DNA from: Diplonema papillatum
Taxonomy: Eukaryota; Euglenozoa; Diplonemea; Diplonemida; Diplonemidae
DNA: 64,000 nucleotides
Assembly: GCA_030068145.1 (NCBI GenBank)
Contig: JAPJBO010000312.1
Coordinates: forward strand, 62,001-126,000
Direction of reading: 5' to 3'
Shown: positions 1 through 8,542 of the stretch, one piece after another
Numbering within the stretch: position 1 is the stretch's first letter
Layout: the number at the start of each line of letters is the position of its first letter
Made by a program: the position numbers and the translations under genes
The notes under the pieces: model-generated
What the model saw: the letters and a program-made list of their open reading frames with translations, nothing else
The model's database searches: none
What the model was told of the DNA's origin: nothing

Positions 1-40
1 TTGAAAGCAGCCCTGAGCTTGAAAGCGAGCTCTCCTGTGA

Positions 41-270
41 GAAATACTCGAGGGACTGCCTTGTGCTCATTTCGAAGGAGGCTAGAGGGGGAGAAAACAA
101 TACAACTACAAATTGGGTCTTTTTTTTTGTTGAACGCTTACGCCCGCCACTGAACCCAGATTCACCTGTGTTTCGTGTGGGCTACAGCACATTTACCTCC
201 TTCGATCTTTTGCAGCTGGCAGCCTCCTCAAGTATTTCCTACAAAGCAGGTGCTTATACAAAAAAAGGCT
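41..270 (+). repeat. Dispersed repeat R1, MITE-like, copy 1
   Basis: About 230 bp also found at 8318-8542 (+), 26390-26618 (-), and diverged at 34080-34220 and 45890-46010. The left end (GAAATACTCGAGG, then CTGCC) is nearly the reverse complement of the right end (CAGCCTCCTCAAGTATTTC), so the repeat has imperfect terminal inverted repeats of about 20 bp, as in a miniature DNA transposon. About 25 bp beyond the right inverted repeat is also shared between copies, so the true boundary is uncertain. It has no coding capacity of its own. Confidence 0.7.
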
Positions 271-439
271 TTCTGAAGAAAAAAGACTCCCCTTATGCAG
301 TTCATCGTTCCCCCGCCCCCGTACTGTTCTGCCCCACACTACGAGTTTACTTCGCAGATTGCCACCGTAAAAAGAAGACGAGTCGGAGCTGCCTAGCGAG
401 TCGCAGTCGCCATCAGGGCGAGTGCCCTGAGTTTTTTAA

Positions 440-705
440 CTGATTGCTCAGACACGGTTGTAGGGGCCTTCTCCCCGTGACGGATTCGCCTGTGCTCTAG
501 CAGCACGGGTGGTCCTGGCTGTGACGAGCTACGAACAGCCGCCTGGCAAACCAGACTCACACCGCAGTCCTGCTGCAGACACTCAGGATCCGCGCTGATG
601 ATGGTCCGCCTTATGTGTCCGTGGCTTAAAGGACCGAAACACGGCGCAGACGGGACCAGTGCGGTGTTGAGCACATACCCATTTCAAGCACGTTCTTGCA
701 AGCCC
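440..705 (+). repeat. Dispersed repeat R2, copy 1
   Basis: This stretch of roughly 260 bp matches 37079-37311 closely, from CCGTGACGGATTCGCCTGTG to the AAGCACGTTCTTGC end. A shorter diverged piece lies near 38550-38605. It contains several short inverted repeats, for example around GGCTGTGACGAGC and GAACAGCC. No protein similarity is recognised. The other full copy lies inside an intron of the LRR/EF-hand gene, so R2 is probably mobile or spread by duplication. Confidence 0.7.
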
Positions 706-1395
706 CCATACTGTTCTGCCCCACACTAATTTCCAATCCCTGCGTCCCATCATCATGGTACCTCCTCCCGGAAAAAACACAGTTGTTTTGAATTTGCTAG
801 CATGTTCAATCATCGTTTTCGCACTTTCTCATTTTTATTGGCTGCAGTTCGATGGTACCCGCAGAAGTTCGCAGAGGCTGAAAGAGGAAATGCCGCCTAC
901 CTAAGGAAGAGAACTGACAAGGGCAAATGGAGCGGGAGGCAACGTAGTTGCTTTGTTTGAGCATACCGAGGTACGGTGGAGATTGCCACTACTGAGAATG
1001 TGCAAGCCAAGGGATAGGAGCGTGACCAACAGACGGACAGACAGCAACAGCAAAAGTGAGAGACCAACAAACCACGGGAGAGAAGGTTGTCGCTACTGGA
1101 AATGTGCCGGACCAAGGCCAAGGGGATAGGTGCGTGACCGACGCAGCCGAAGAATCCACTGGAGCAAGAGATACAGCAGGGAGGATCGTCACTGCTGGGA
1201 ACGTGCCAGCCAGACCACGCCAAGTGGTAGGAGCGTGACCGACACAGACGCGACGAAACGCCACTGGATCAAGAGATACAGCGATTATTCTTTGTAGACA
1301 CCGCGAGCGAATGTATTATACGAGGGGCTGGAAGCTGGCATCAAACATGCATGAGAGGCTCTTCTCCCAAGAAGACTTGATGATAGCATCAAACA
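706..1395. other. Intergenic; three-copy tandem repeat of about 106 bp near 960-1290
   Basis: No gene is seen. Between about 960 and 1290 a unit of roughly 106 bp recurs three times with divergence, marked by GGAGCGTGACC or GGTGCGTGACC near 1016, 1123 and 1229 and by 'gatcaagagatacagc' or 'gagcaagagatacagc'. From 1327 the left part of a three-hairpin repeat (Rhp) begins. Confidence 0.5.
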
Positions 1396-1399
1396 CACC

Positions 1400-1590
1400 A
1401 CGTACTTGTCATGCGTATGACAAGTACGTTGTACTTGTCATATGACAAGTACATACTTGTCATATGACAAGTACAATGACAAGTACAATCCATGACAAGT
1501 AGGTACTTGTCATATGACAAGTACATACTTGTCATATGACAAGTAAGTACTTGTCATATGACAAGTACATACTTGTCATATGACAAGTTT
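1400..1590. repeat. Array of self-complementary TACTTGTC/GACAAGTA units (left arm)
   Basis: Perfect or near-perfect palindromes built on TACTTGTCATATGACAAGTA repeat at about 25-30-bp spacing. The same units close the right end of the element at about 2863-2957. Such arrays can fold into many alternative hairpins and may be binding sites for the element's own protein, but that is inference. Confidence 0.75.
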
Positions 1591-1819
1591 TGTGAAGGAA
1601 TTACTCTAGTCTCGCATACAATTGGCTGAGAAAAGTATGCAATACTCGCAAAAAGTATTGATTCAAGCGACAACTGACCGATCAAGCTCTGTGGCAGAAG
1701 AAACAAAGACGGAAAGCTCTCCCAGTCCCTGCACCTAGGTCCCAAAGGGGTTTGTGCGAGATCTGCGGTGCAAATGGAAGAAAGGAATTGCGTGTCTACA
1801 GGCAAGCTTTTATCAAGGG

Positions 1820-2329
1820 CTAGTTCACCCGAGGATCCCATAAAGATAGTGGCACCACGAAACGAGGAAAGAACGGAAGATGTGTTTCCGTTCCCTTCGA
1901 GAACAAAAGGTTGGAGGCACAGAGGACAGGTTTTCTTATCAGCTTCTTTGGATGCACATACAGTAAGTGTTGCCTAAAGCCAAGTGTCCCGACATGCTTA
2001 TTGCAGAACGGGCAGTTCTGCTTGACTCGCGTGTATGGAGGCCGATGGTAGGCGTCATATTGTGCATACAAACCCCTGATGCTGGAAAAGCCAGTCTTTC
2101 GGCACATGCAACAAAAGACTGCTTCCTCGGTACTGTCCTCTGCTTCAGCAAACACGCCACGGTGTTTCCCTGTTTCCCTACAAACACACGCCTTCAGAAT
2201 CGCCCCCTCGTCTTGCGGGCTACCAAAATACTTCTGGCCCCATCCTGTCTTTTTGCCGCTGTGCTCACTAAAGCCCACGTTGCGAAGTCGAGTCCAACTT
2301 TTGGGTGGCCTGGTCGTTAGCACGAGCAA
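1820..2329 (-). CDS. C2H2 zinc-finger-like protein encoded inside the inverted-repeat element
   Basis: The reading frame spans about 169 codons on the minus strand and lies between the element's two long inverted repeats. Its second half has a clear C-X2-C-X11-H-X4-H zinc-finger pattern (CPFCNKHVGTLGFRQHLLYVH with two cysteines and two histidines; only the pattern is asserted), plus an upstream cysteine pair in FCCMCRKTGF followed by a histidine about 18 residues on. The start is not certain: upstream minus-strand frames at 2268-2489 and 2416-2745 also look partly coding, so a spliced minus-strand gene is possible. A DNA-binding protein of the element is the simplest reading; a captured host exon is the alternative. 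The frame has no close family I can name. Confidence 0.45.
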   Translation of the reverse strand: MLVLTTRPPKSWTRLRNVGFSEHSGKKTGWGQKYFGSPQDEGAILKACVCRETGKHRGVFAEAEDSTEEAVFCCMCRKTGFSSIRGLYAQYDAYHRPPYTRVKQNCPFCNKHVGTLGFRQHLLYVHPKKLIRKPVLCASNLLFSKGTETHLPFFPRFVVPLSLWDPRVN

Positions 2330-2961
2330 TACACTTACACAAGTGTATTGCGTCGTTCGTCAGAACTTCTGGAACTGGTGGAATAGGCGGCGGACGGAGA
2401 GGTTTCAGTTGAAAATCAACATGTTTGGTCTGGAGTTCGAAGGATAGCATGTCGCGTCGAATGTTTGTCGGGAAGTGTGGGATGCCCATCGCTTCCCATG
2501 TCGCGGACTTCTTGTTCTCGTTTTTGTCTTGTCCAGGTGTGCGGGTTTGCGCTTATGGTGAGGGGCGTGTGGTTGTTGCTTATCTTGCTGCAAGCAGGGT
2601 TTGGTTGGCCGGACACGGCAGTTGGTCTGTCTGTGTCCAATTCCTTTCTTCCATTTCGCACCGCAGAACATAGCCATCTCGCGCGAACTCCTTTGGGACC
2701 TAGGTGCAGGGACTGAGAGCTTTCCGTCTTTGTTTCTTCTGTCACAGAGCTTGATCCGTCAGTTGTCGCTCGAATTAATACCGTCTGCGAGTATTGGGTT
2801 GTATACCATACTTTTCTCAGCCAGTTGTATGCGAGAGTAGAGTAATTCCTTCACAAAACTTGTCATATGACAAGTACATGCTTGTCATAGTACTTGTCAT
2901 AATATGACAAGTACATGTACTTGTCATATGTACTTGTCATACGTATGACAAGTACGTGGTG

Positions 2962-3544
2962 CAGGCAGACAGTACTGCCTACAAATTAAACTAAATTCTC
3001 CCGATCCAGTCTTGCACAGTCGGTCAGGTGCAGAAAAGCTGACCACCGCAACGGCAGAGAAAGGAAGCAAAGCCAATCAAAAGAAGAGTTCAAAAGCGAT
3101 GCAAATACCGACACGGAAGCTCACCCCCGAGAGACAGCCAAGCAGACCTCCCAGGGCAGGGAAGGGGAGGTAAGTCTCCACAACCTCGGTTTCTGTTCGG
3201 GAACCCTGTCGCTTCTGTCGCTGTCGTTGGGGAATCAGCGGAAAAGAAAACACAAAACCGTTTTATCCCTATTCCGACGGAGCACCTACAGATTACTCCT
3301 GGGGGCTCTGTGTGACAGAATCGACATGGGCATACCCACTGATACCTTGTCGATTTTCTGCGAGCGGCAATGGAAAAAAACGTCACAAATAGTTCCATTC
3401 CATATTCTTTGGAAATTCTTGGCCCCGGCGCACATCCTAAGCACCAAAGGAACAAACCCCCGATCGAACCGGATACTCATCTGCAGGTGACGTTGTCGTT
3501 GCGGTGGGAAACAAAAAGAAAGGGCGACCGTCCATAAGCACGCG
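2962..3544. other. 5' flank of BCS1; right part of an Rhp repeat, then unassigned sequence
   Basis: 2962-3000 matches the right half of the three-hairpin repeat (GGCAG...CTGCC, then AAACTAAATTCTCCC). The remaining ~540 bp hold no recognised gene or repeat. They should contain the promoter and 5' leader of BCS1, but no defined promoter motif can be pointed to. Confidence 0.4.
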
Positions 3545-6500
3545 ATGCGGCTGCCGTCAAATATGTCGTTCGGAATGGAATCGATAATCATGGCCGGCGC
3601 CTGGGCTTTGATTCCGACGCTTGGCATGTTCGCCTGGTATTGCTTAAAACTCCTGCGGCTTTGGACGTATTTCCGGACGTCTGTCCGCGTGCCGGAGGCC
3701 GGTCGTCGCAACGAAGAAAACGACTGCTTCAAGCACATCACGCACTGGCTCAGTGAGTATCTGACGGAGCGGCGCACCGTAGGGCATGACATGGATGGCA
3801 CCAGCGTGTTTTCTCGCGACAACAAAACGGTTTGGAGCATCGCCGAAGAGCAGGTACCGTTGACAATTATTTGGCTTTGCTTTGCTTTGCTTTGCTTTGC
3901 TTTGCTTTGCTTTGCTTTGCTTTGCTTTGCTTTGCTTTGCTTTGCTTTGCTTTGCTTTGCTTTGCTTTGCTTTGCTTTGCTTTGCTTTGCTTTGCTTTGC
4001 TTTGCTTTGCTTTGCTTTGCTTTGCTTTGCTTTGCTTTGCTTTGTAAAGTGTACACGGCGGACTCCCCCGCTGGATGGGGGGATTGGGGTTTGCGGTTGT
4101 TTGTGCGGTCGGGGTCACTCCCGCAATGCGAGAGTGTTTCGCAAAACTGCGACGCAGACAGACGTCCGCGCAGACGCAGACGGCTGACTGTCAGTCAGTT
4201 AGATTGACTGTCAGCCAGTTAGATTGCGACAATCACTGTCAGTCCCAGCTTTTCCTTTTTGAGCAGTCGCAACGTGAGAAACTCTTTCAGCGCCGCGCAC
4301 GGCAAAGACACATTTGCACGTGGGCACTTACACTCCAGACATCGAAGCTACAGTGATGGGCCTTTTTTTTTTTTTCATAAGCGCCAGCTTGAAAGGAAAA
4401 TGCTCGACGATGCTGCCCGACAAAGAACCGAAGGCATCCCAAGTGCTGTAACTACCGAACCACGTGTTGAACGGACGTGAGGTCATGCGGGTGTACCCCT
4501 ACACGACAAATCACACAAACTCGTCGTCTTGTTGCGTTAGTGGGGAGTCATTTGCAAGCAAATGAGTACCACACTATGCCAGCTTTTCGCTACGTGACTC
4601 CAGAAGACACAAACTCATCAGGTCAAAAAATCCTGAGTGAGAAAACAACTCTGCACGCCCACCGAGCAGGTTGGCCAGCAGGCCGATCCTGCAGCCGCGT
4701 CTGCGTCTGCAGTTTCAACATCTGCAGGTCTGCACGTCTGCGGTTTCAACATCTGCAGGTCTGCACGTCTGCGGACAGCACCGAACTAGTCATAGGCATA
4801 GGTGGCGACTCGCCCCAGACTCGTCTTCACTCGCTCTGTCACTCGCCCTTCACTCGCCCTCACGGTGCTCATGCTGTGCCACTCAGGTGCGGGGTTTAAC
4901 CAAAAAAGTCTGGGCAAATACCCAGTCGCCAAAGAAAATACCTGTTTTTGAGGAGAAACACGTCAGGCGGGAAAGGCGGCAGAAGTTTCCCGCGCTGTCG
5001 ACCCAGGTCACGCCGCACCGCTAAGCGTGACGGGGGTCGGCAGCGTCTTCTCGATGACGAACGCCATGGAGAAGATACGCTGCGCCACCATGGATCCGCG
5101 GACATTCGTCAACCGACTGTTTCTGCGGATGCATGGGGGTGACACTTTCGCCGCAAACCCGAGCACGACGACGACAACGACGCCGACGATGACGACCTGG
5201 AAGCTCCCGTCATGTGCATTGTGTGAGGGCAGTCCTTCACCAGGCAGTATTCTGCCCAGAACATTAAGCTAATTTTCTCACCCCTACCCCTTCTTCTGCA
5301 CTCGTGTTCATGCGCCGTAACAGGTTTGGCCTCGGGCTTCATGAGCACGGTGGCAGCGGCAAAACAGGTCGGAGTCGAGGCGGGGTGCGCTCTTCGACGT
5401 GTGTTACCATGGTCCACGGCGGGTCTGGGGCAAGTGAGGCTAGTCGGAGGGCGAGTGGGCAAGTCAAAAGGCGAGTTTGGGGGCTTGAGGGCCCTAGAGC
5501 GAGTCTGGGGCTCGCCCGCCAGCCACGACTAGTGGGGGAGTCCACGAAAGAAGCTCCCAACCCCCACGTATTTGCTTCAAACGAATCCTTTTTTGTCAAA
5601 GGCCCGGAGACTCCAAAAATACCGGAATCGCAAAGCAAACTTTGACTCCAAAATAAAAGAAACCCTGAACCTCACAAGGAGACGCCAAAAATACCGGAAT
5701 CTCAAAGCAAACTTTGACTTCAAAGAAAAAGAAGACCTGAACCTCACAAGGAGACTCCAAAAATACCGGAATCTCAAAGCAAACTTTGACTCCAAAGAAA
5801 AAGAAGACCTGAACCTCACAAGGAGACTCCAAAAATACCGGAATCTCAAAGCAAACTTTGACTCCAAAATAAAAAGAAAACCTGAACCTCACATGGAGAC
5901 TCCAAAAATACCGGAATCTCAAAGCAAACTTTGACTCCATAAAATAAAAGAAAACCTGAACCTCACAAGGAGACGCCAAAAATACCGGAATCTCAAAGCA
6001 AACTTTGACTCCAAAATAAAAGAAACCCTGAACCTCACAAGCACAAAACGTCGAAAGACACCAAACTGTACGCCCACATCGGGATCGTCGGAAACACAAA
6101 AAAACATCCTTCAGATTCCGCGCCGAATCGTGTTCAAGAATCGGCAAATGTGGATCACGCTGTCAGCGCCGTCCGCAGGGCAGACCGCGTTCGTGGCCCC
6201 CAGGTTCTACACGATCCTGGTGTACGGCCTCCGGACGTCGGGCGCCGTGCCGGGGCCGCAGGAGGTCATCATCCGAGATTTCCTCGACGACTGCCGGCGC
6301 GTGTGGACCGAGAAGGAAAAGAAGCGCACGCGGATCTTCGTCACCGACGCGCCGAACATGTACCAAACCCGCTGGCGCGAACTGGGGTCCAGACCCAGCC
6401 GACCGAAGGGCACGGTCGTGCTGAGGGAGGACGTCATGGACGGCCTGTTGAAGGACGTCACCGCGTTTATGGGCAGTGAGGAATGGTATTGCTCCCACGG

Positions 6501-7269
6501 TGTACCCTACCGCCGCGGCTATCTGTTCCACGGGGTGCCCGGCTGCGGGAAGAGCAGTTTGATCATGTCGCTGGCTGGCGAGGTGCAGGCCGAGATTTAC
6601 ATCGTAAACCTCAGCAACAAGGACGTCACCGACGAGAAGCTGCTGTGCCTCGTCGCGAACGCCACGAAGCACTCTTTCTTGCTCCTCGAAGACGTCGACA
6701 GGGCGTGGGCGCCTGACTCCAAAATAACGTTTTCCGGCCTCCTCAACGCGATCGACGGCGCTGCCGGCCAGGAGGGGAAGATGCTGTTCATGACGACCAA
6801 CCACTACGACAGACTCGACCCGGCGCTCATCAGGCCCGGCAGAGTCGACTGCACGGTCCACATTCCCCCGGCGTGCCCGTACCAAGCGAAGGGGTTGTTC
6901 CTCAACTTCTTCCCGGATGCTGCCTTCCCGTCGGCGGCGGGTCTGGCCGATGACTTCGGGCAGAGCCTGCAGAAGGTCCTGGACGAGCACCCCGAGGTGA
7001 CCGTGTCGGTCGCTGAGTTGCAGGGTCTGTTGCTCCAGCACAAGGACGATCCCGTCAGCGCCGCTTCGTCCCTCGCCGCCTACGTGCCCGTCAACGTGCG
7101 GCGCCACAAGCACGGAGAGCAGCAGCGGCTGTTGAAGGAGGCCAACGGAACCCACCCGGCGCCTTCCGACGACGTCAAACCCGCGGCAGCCGCCGCCGAA
7201 CGAGAAGAGGCAGAAGCAATGATGCACGATCCGCGCATGATGATGGGCCTTCGGCGGCGCAAACACTAG
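3545..7269 (+). CDS. BCS1: Mitochondrial chaperone Bcs1, AAA ATPase (two exons)
   Basis: Exon 1 is 3545-3853 (103 codons) and exon 2 is 6115-7269. The donor gtaccg and the acceptor after 'catccttcag' are both phase 0 and give a 487-residue protein; human BCS1L has about 419. Residues 13-34 form a single hydrophobic membrane segment near the N terminus. Residues about 36-230 resemble the BCS1_N region that carries the internal import signal. The AAA module shows Walker A GVPGCGKS (243-250), Walker B LLLEDVD (292-298), sensor MTTNH (329-333) and RPGR (343-346), with FSGLLNAIDG typical of Bcs1. In known systems Bcs1 sits in the inner mitochondrial membrane and translocates the folded Rieske iron-sulfur protein into complex III. 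The C terminus has an extra low-complexity tail after about residue 430. Later ATG codons at 3563 or 3575 could also serve as starts. The 2.26-kb intron is full of repeats. Confidence 0.88.
3875..4044. repeat. (TTTGC)n pentanucleotide array, about 34 units
   Basis: Uninterrupted pentamers run for about 170 bp, starting about 20 nt after the BCS1 exon 1 donor. Because no stop appears in any frame, it creates long spurious reading frames on both strands (Leu-Cys-Phe-Ala repeats, and Lys-Gln-Ser-Lys-Ala on the other strand). It is intronic and is not protein-coding in this model. Confidence 0.95.
4376..4530 (+). repeat. Dispersed repeat R5, copy 1
   Basis: This 150-bp stretch in BCS1 intron 1 matches 25425-25575, sharing AACTACCGAACCACGTG, ACGGACGTGAGGTCATGCGG and CTACCCCTACACGACAA. 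Linked pieces containing 'tcctgagtgagaaaacaac' occur near 4630 and 23260. Its function and family are unknown. Confidence 0.65.
4526..4590 (+). repeat. SINE tail fragment
   Basis: The segment TTGTTGCGTTAGTGGGGAGT through GAGTACCACAC matches the non-tRNA part of the tRNA-derived SINE at 29140-29272, without the tRNA-like head. It lies in the BCS1 intron next to R5. Confidence 0.55.
4680..4775 (+). repeat. Short tandem repeat, about 34-bp unit
   Basis: Two to three copies of a unit containing TTTCAACATCTGCAGGTCTG and CACGTCTGCGG lie in BCS1 intron 1. Confidence 0.6.
5330..5540 (+). repeat. Dispersed repeat R8, copy 1
   Basis: The stretch around GTCGGAGGGCGAGTGGGC and GCGAGTTTGGGGGCTTGAGG matches 48960-49180 in reverse complement, where part of it is tandemly repeated. 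A weaker match lies at 4795-4870. It is intronic here; no function is seen. Confidence 0.6.
5607..6045 (+). repeat. 72-bp tandem array, six copies, ending 70 bp before BCS1 exon 2
   Basis: Units start at about 5607, 5679, 5751, 5823, 5896 and 5970. Each contains GAGACTCCAAAAATACCGGA, then CAAAGCAAACTTTGACTCC, then CCTGAACCTCACAAG. The first part is the same motif as the dispersed ~50-nt CCGGA repeat found at eight other loci. The unit length is divisible by three, so frames stay open; these are not taken as coding because splicing across them gives an intact Bcs1. Confidence 0.85.
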
Positions 7270-7280
7270 CGCTTGCCTCA

Positions 7281-7597
7281 ATTGCCGACACACACGGCAC
7301 CCGGCCACGTGCAAGAACCTCCTTCTACGAAGGCAAGTGACCAAAGTCCGCGCGCAATCACTCCGCAATCCGTTTCCTCAGGGGTGGTCACAGGGGATGT
7401 TGCTTTTTCGACCAGCCCATCGGCCCCAGCCTTTTTGTTGCCGACACACACGGCACCCAGCCACGTGCAAGAACCTCCTTCTACGAAAGCAGGTGACCAA
7501 AGTCTGCGCGCAATCACTCCGCAATCCGTTTCCTCAGGGGTGGTCACAGGGGATGTTGTTTTCTTGACCAGCCCATCGGCCCCAGCGTTCTGTTGAG
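7281..7597 (+). repeat. Two-copy 159-bp direct repeat downstream of BCS1
   Basis: Two near-identical units begin at TTGCCGACACACACGGCACC (about 7279 and 7438) and include CAATCACTCCGCAATCCG and TTTCCTCAGGGGTGGTCACA. The unit is 53 codons long, so a frame of 107 codons stays open through both. It starts about 12 bp after the BCS1 stop and does not resemble BCS1, so I treat it as non-coding 3' flank. Confidence 0.75.
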
Positions 7598-7669
7598 TAG
7601 ACCTCTGGACTAAGTGCTGCGCATGGCTGCCGAGGCGGAAAACCCAGCGAACCTCGACGCAGGACCGAC

Positions 7670-7800
7670 TACATGCAATGTGTGAAGTAGCCCCATGCAA
7701 TGTGGGGGGGAACCCAAACCGCCCGAGTAGGACCCTCTGATCGTGATCAATTGTCGGGTACCCAGGACTTGGGTTCAGGGATAGCGGTCATCGAAATACT
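7670..7800 (+). repeat. Dispersed repeat R4, copy 1
   Basis: ATGCAATGTGTGA, CCGCCCGAGTAGGACC, TGATCGTGATCA and GGGTTCAGGG recur at 13080-13180, 24300-24420 and, more weakly, 18775-18830. The repeat lies within about 50-400 bp downstream of coding exons at each locus. Confidence 0.6.
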
Positions 7801-7977
7801 CAAGTTGTCACTTCTCCTTTCCCCTGCTCTCGTGGCTGCGACCACTCTCGTGCGAGACACAAGGTTGCGGACATGCACGAGGCAGGCGCGAGACCCGCAA
7901 ACATTGCACCTGCCGCGACACGTTTTGTTGGATACCTGTCACAAAAACTATACTTGAGGCCTTCCGACGACAGTCAT

Positions 7978-8032
7978 CTGGAGACCTTAAAAAGCCCCCG
8001 GATCCTCAAGCGAACTTTCACTCTACAAATGG
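7978..8032 (+). repeat. CCGGA repeat, about 50 nt, dispersed copy
   Basis: GGAGACCTTAAAAAGC, CCCGGATCCTCAAGCGAAC, TTTCACTCTACAA. The same string of blocks occurs at 13591-13649, 21878-21933, 31502-31556, 36233-36290, 40828-40880, 42810-42865 and 59650-59690, and as the core of the 72-bp array at 5607-6045. Confidence 0.75.
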
Positions 8033-8317
8033 GGACCACAACTGCGTTTTAACAGCGTTCGACTGGGATTCAAAGTTGGAAGCACATGCAGCTGGGCCGC
8101 CACCGATCAACTTATGTTTTCCCGATGTTGCTCAGTATGGGTCAATCAGGGGAAGCGGCAAACAAGCGGGACATTCGTTGCGTCCTGTTCACAAGAAACT
8201 GCGTCGCATCATCGAGTGGTTCTGACCACTTTTTAAGCGGAGTATCAACCGGCAAAAACGCGTTATTCGCTGCGCCATCTTTTGCGGAAAAATGGGAACC
8301 CAATGTTCCCAAGGAAA

Positions 8318-8542
8318 AAAATACTCGAGGGACTGCCTTGTGCTTACTTCGAAGGAGGCTAGAGGGGGAGAAACAATACAACTACAAAGTGGGTCTTTCT
8401 TGTTGAACGCTTACGCCCGCCACTGAACCCAGATTCACCTGTGTTTCGTGTCGGCTACAGCACATTTACCTCCTTTGATTTTTTGCAGCTGGCAGCCTCC
8501 TCAAGTATTTCCTACAAAGCAGGTGCTTATACAAAAAAAGAG
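8318..8542 (+). repeat. Dispersed repeat R1, copy 2
   Basis: This copy is more than 90 percent alike by eye to 41-270, with the same inverted ends (ATACTCGAGGGACTGCC and CAGCCTCCTCAAGTATTTC). The shared right extension AAGCAGGTGCTTATACAAAA is also present. Confidence 0.75.

Larger units (their letters stand above)
1396..2961. mobile_element. DNA transposon-like element with long composite terminal inverted repeats
   Basis: Both ends read CACCACGTACTTGTCAT inward. Next comes an array of the palindrome TACTTGTCATATGACAAGTA, with about seven units on the left and three or four on the right. Inside these, 1585-1765 and 2680-2870 are inverted copies of one another over roughly 180 bp, sharing GGACCTAGGTGCAGGGACTG and the segment around 'ggaattactct'. 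The interior carries a minus-strand zinc-finger reading frame. No transposase catalytic core is recognised, so this is either a non-autonomous foldback element or an unfamiliar family. Fragments with the same ends occur near 40455, 55286-55335 and 56820-56940. A possible 2-bp CA target duplication flanks it. Confidence 0.65.

Noticed and set aside
3286-4207. Leu-Cys-Phe-Ala and Lys-Gln-Ser-Lys-Ala repeat proteins
   Set aside because: They are translations of the TTTGC pentamer array inside the BCS1 intron.
6163-7368. 401-codon minus-strand frame opposite BCS1
   Set aside because: It is the GC-rich antisense shadow of BCS1 exon 2; the plus strand has all AAA motifs.
7273-7596. 107-codon frame just after BCS1
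   Set aside because: It is a two-copy 159-bp repeat; the frame is open only because the unit is a multiple of three, and no ATG start is present.
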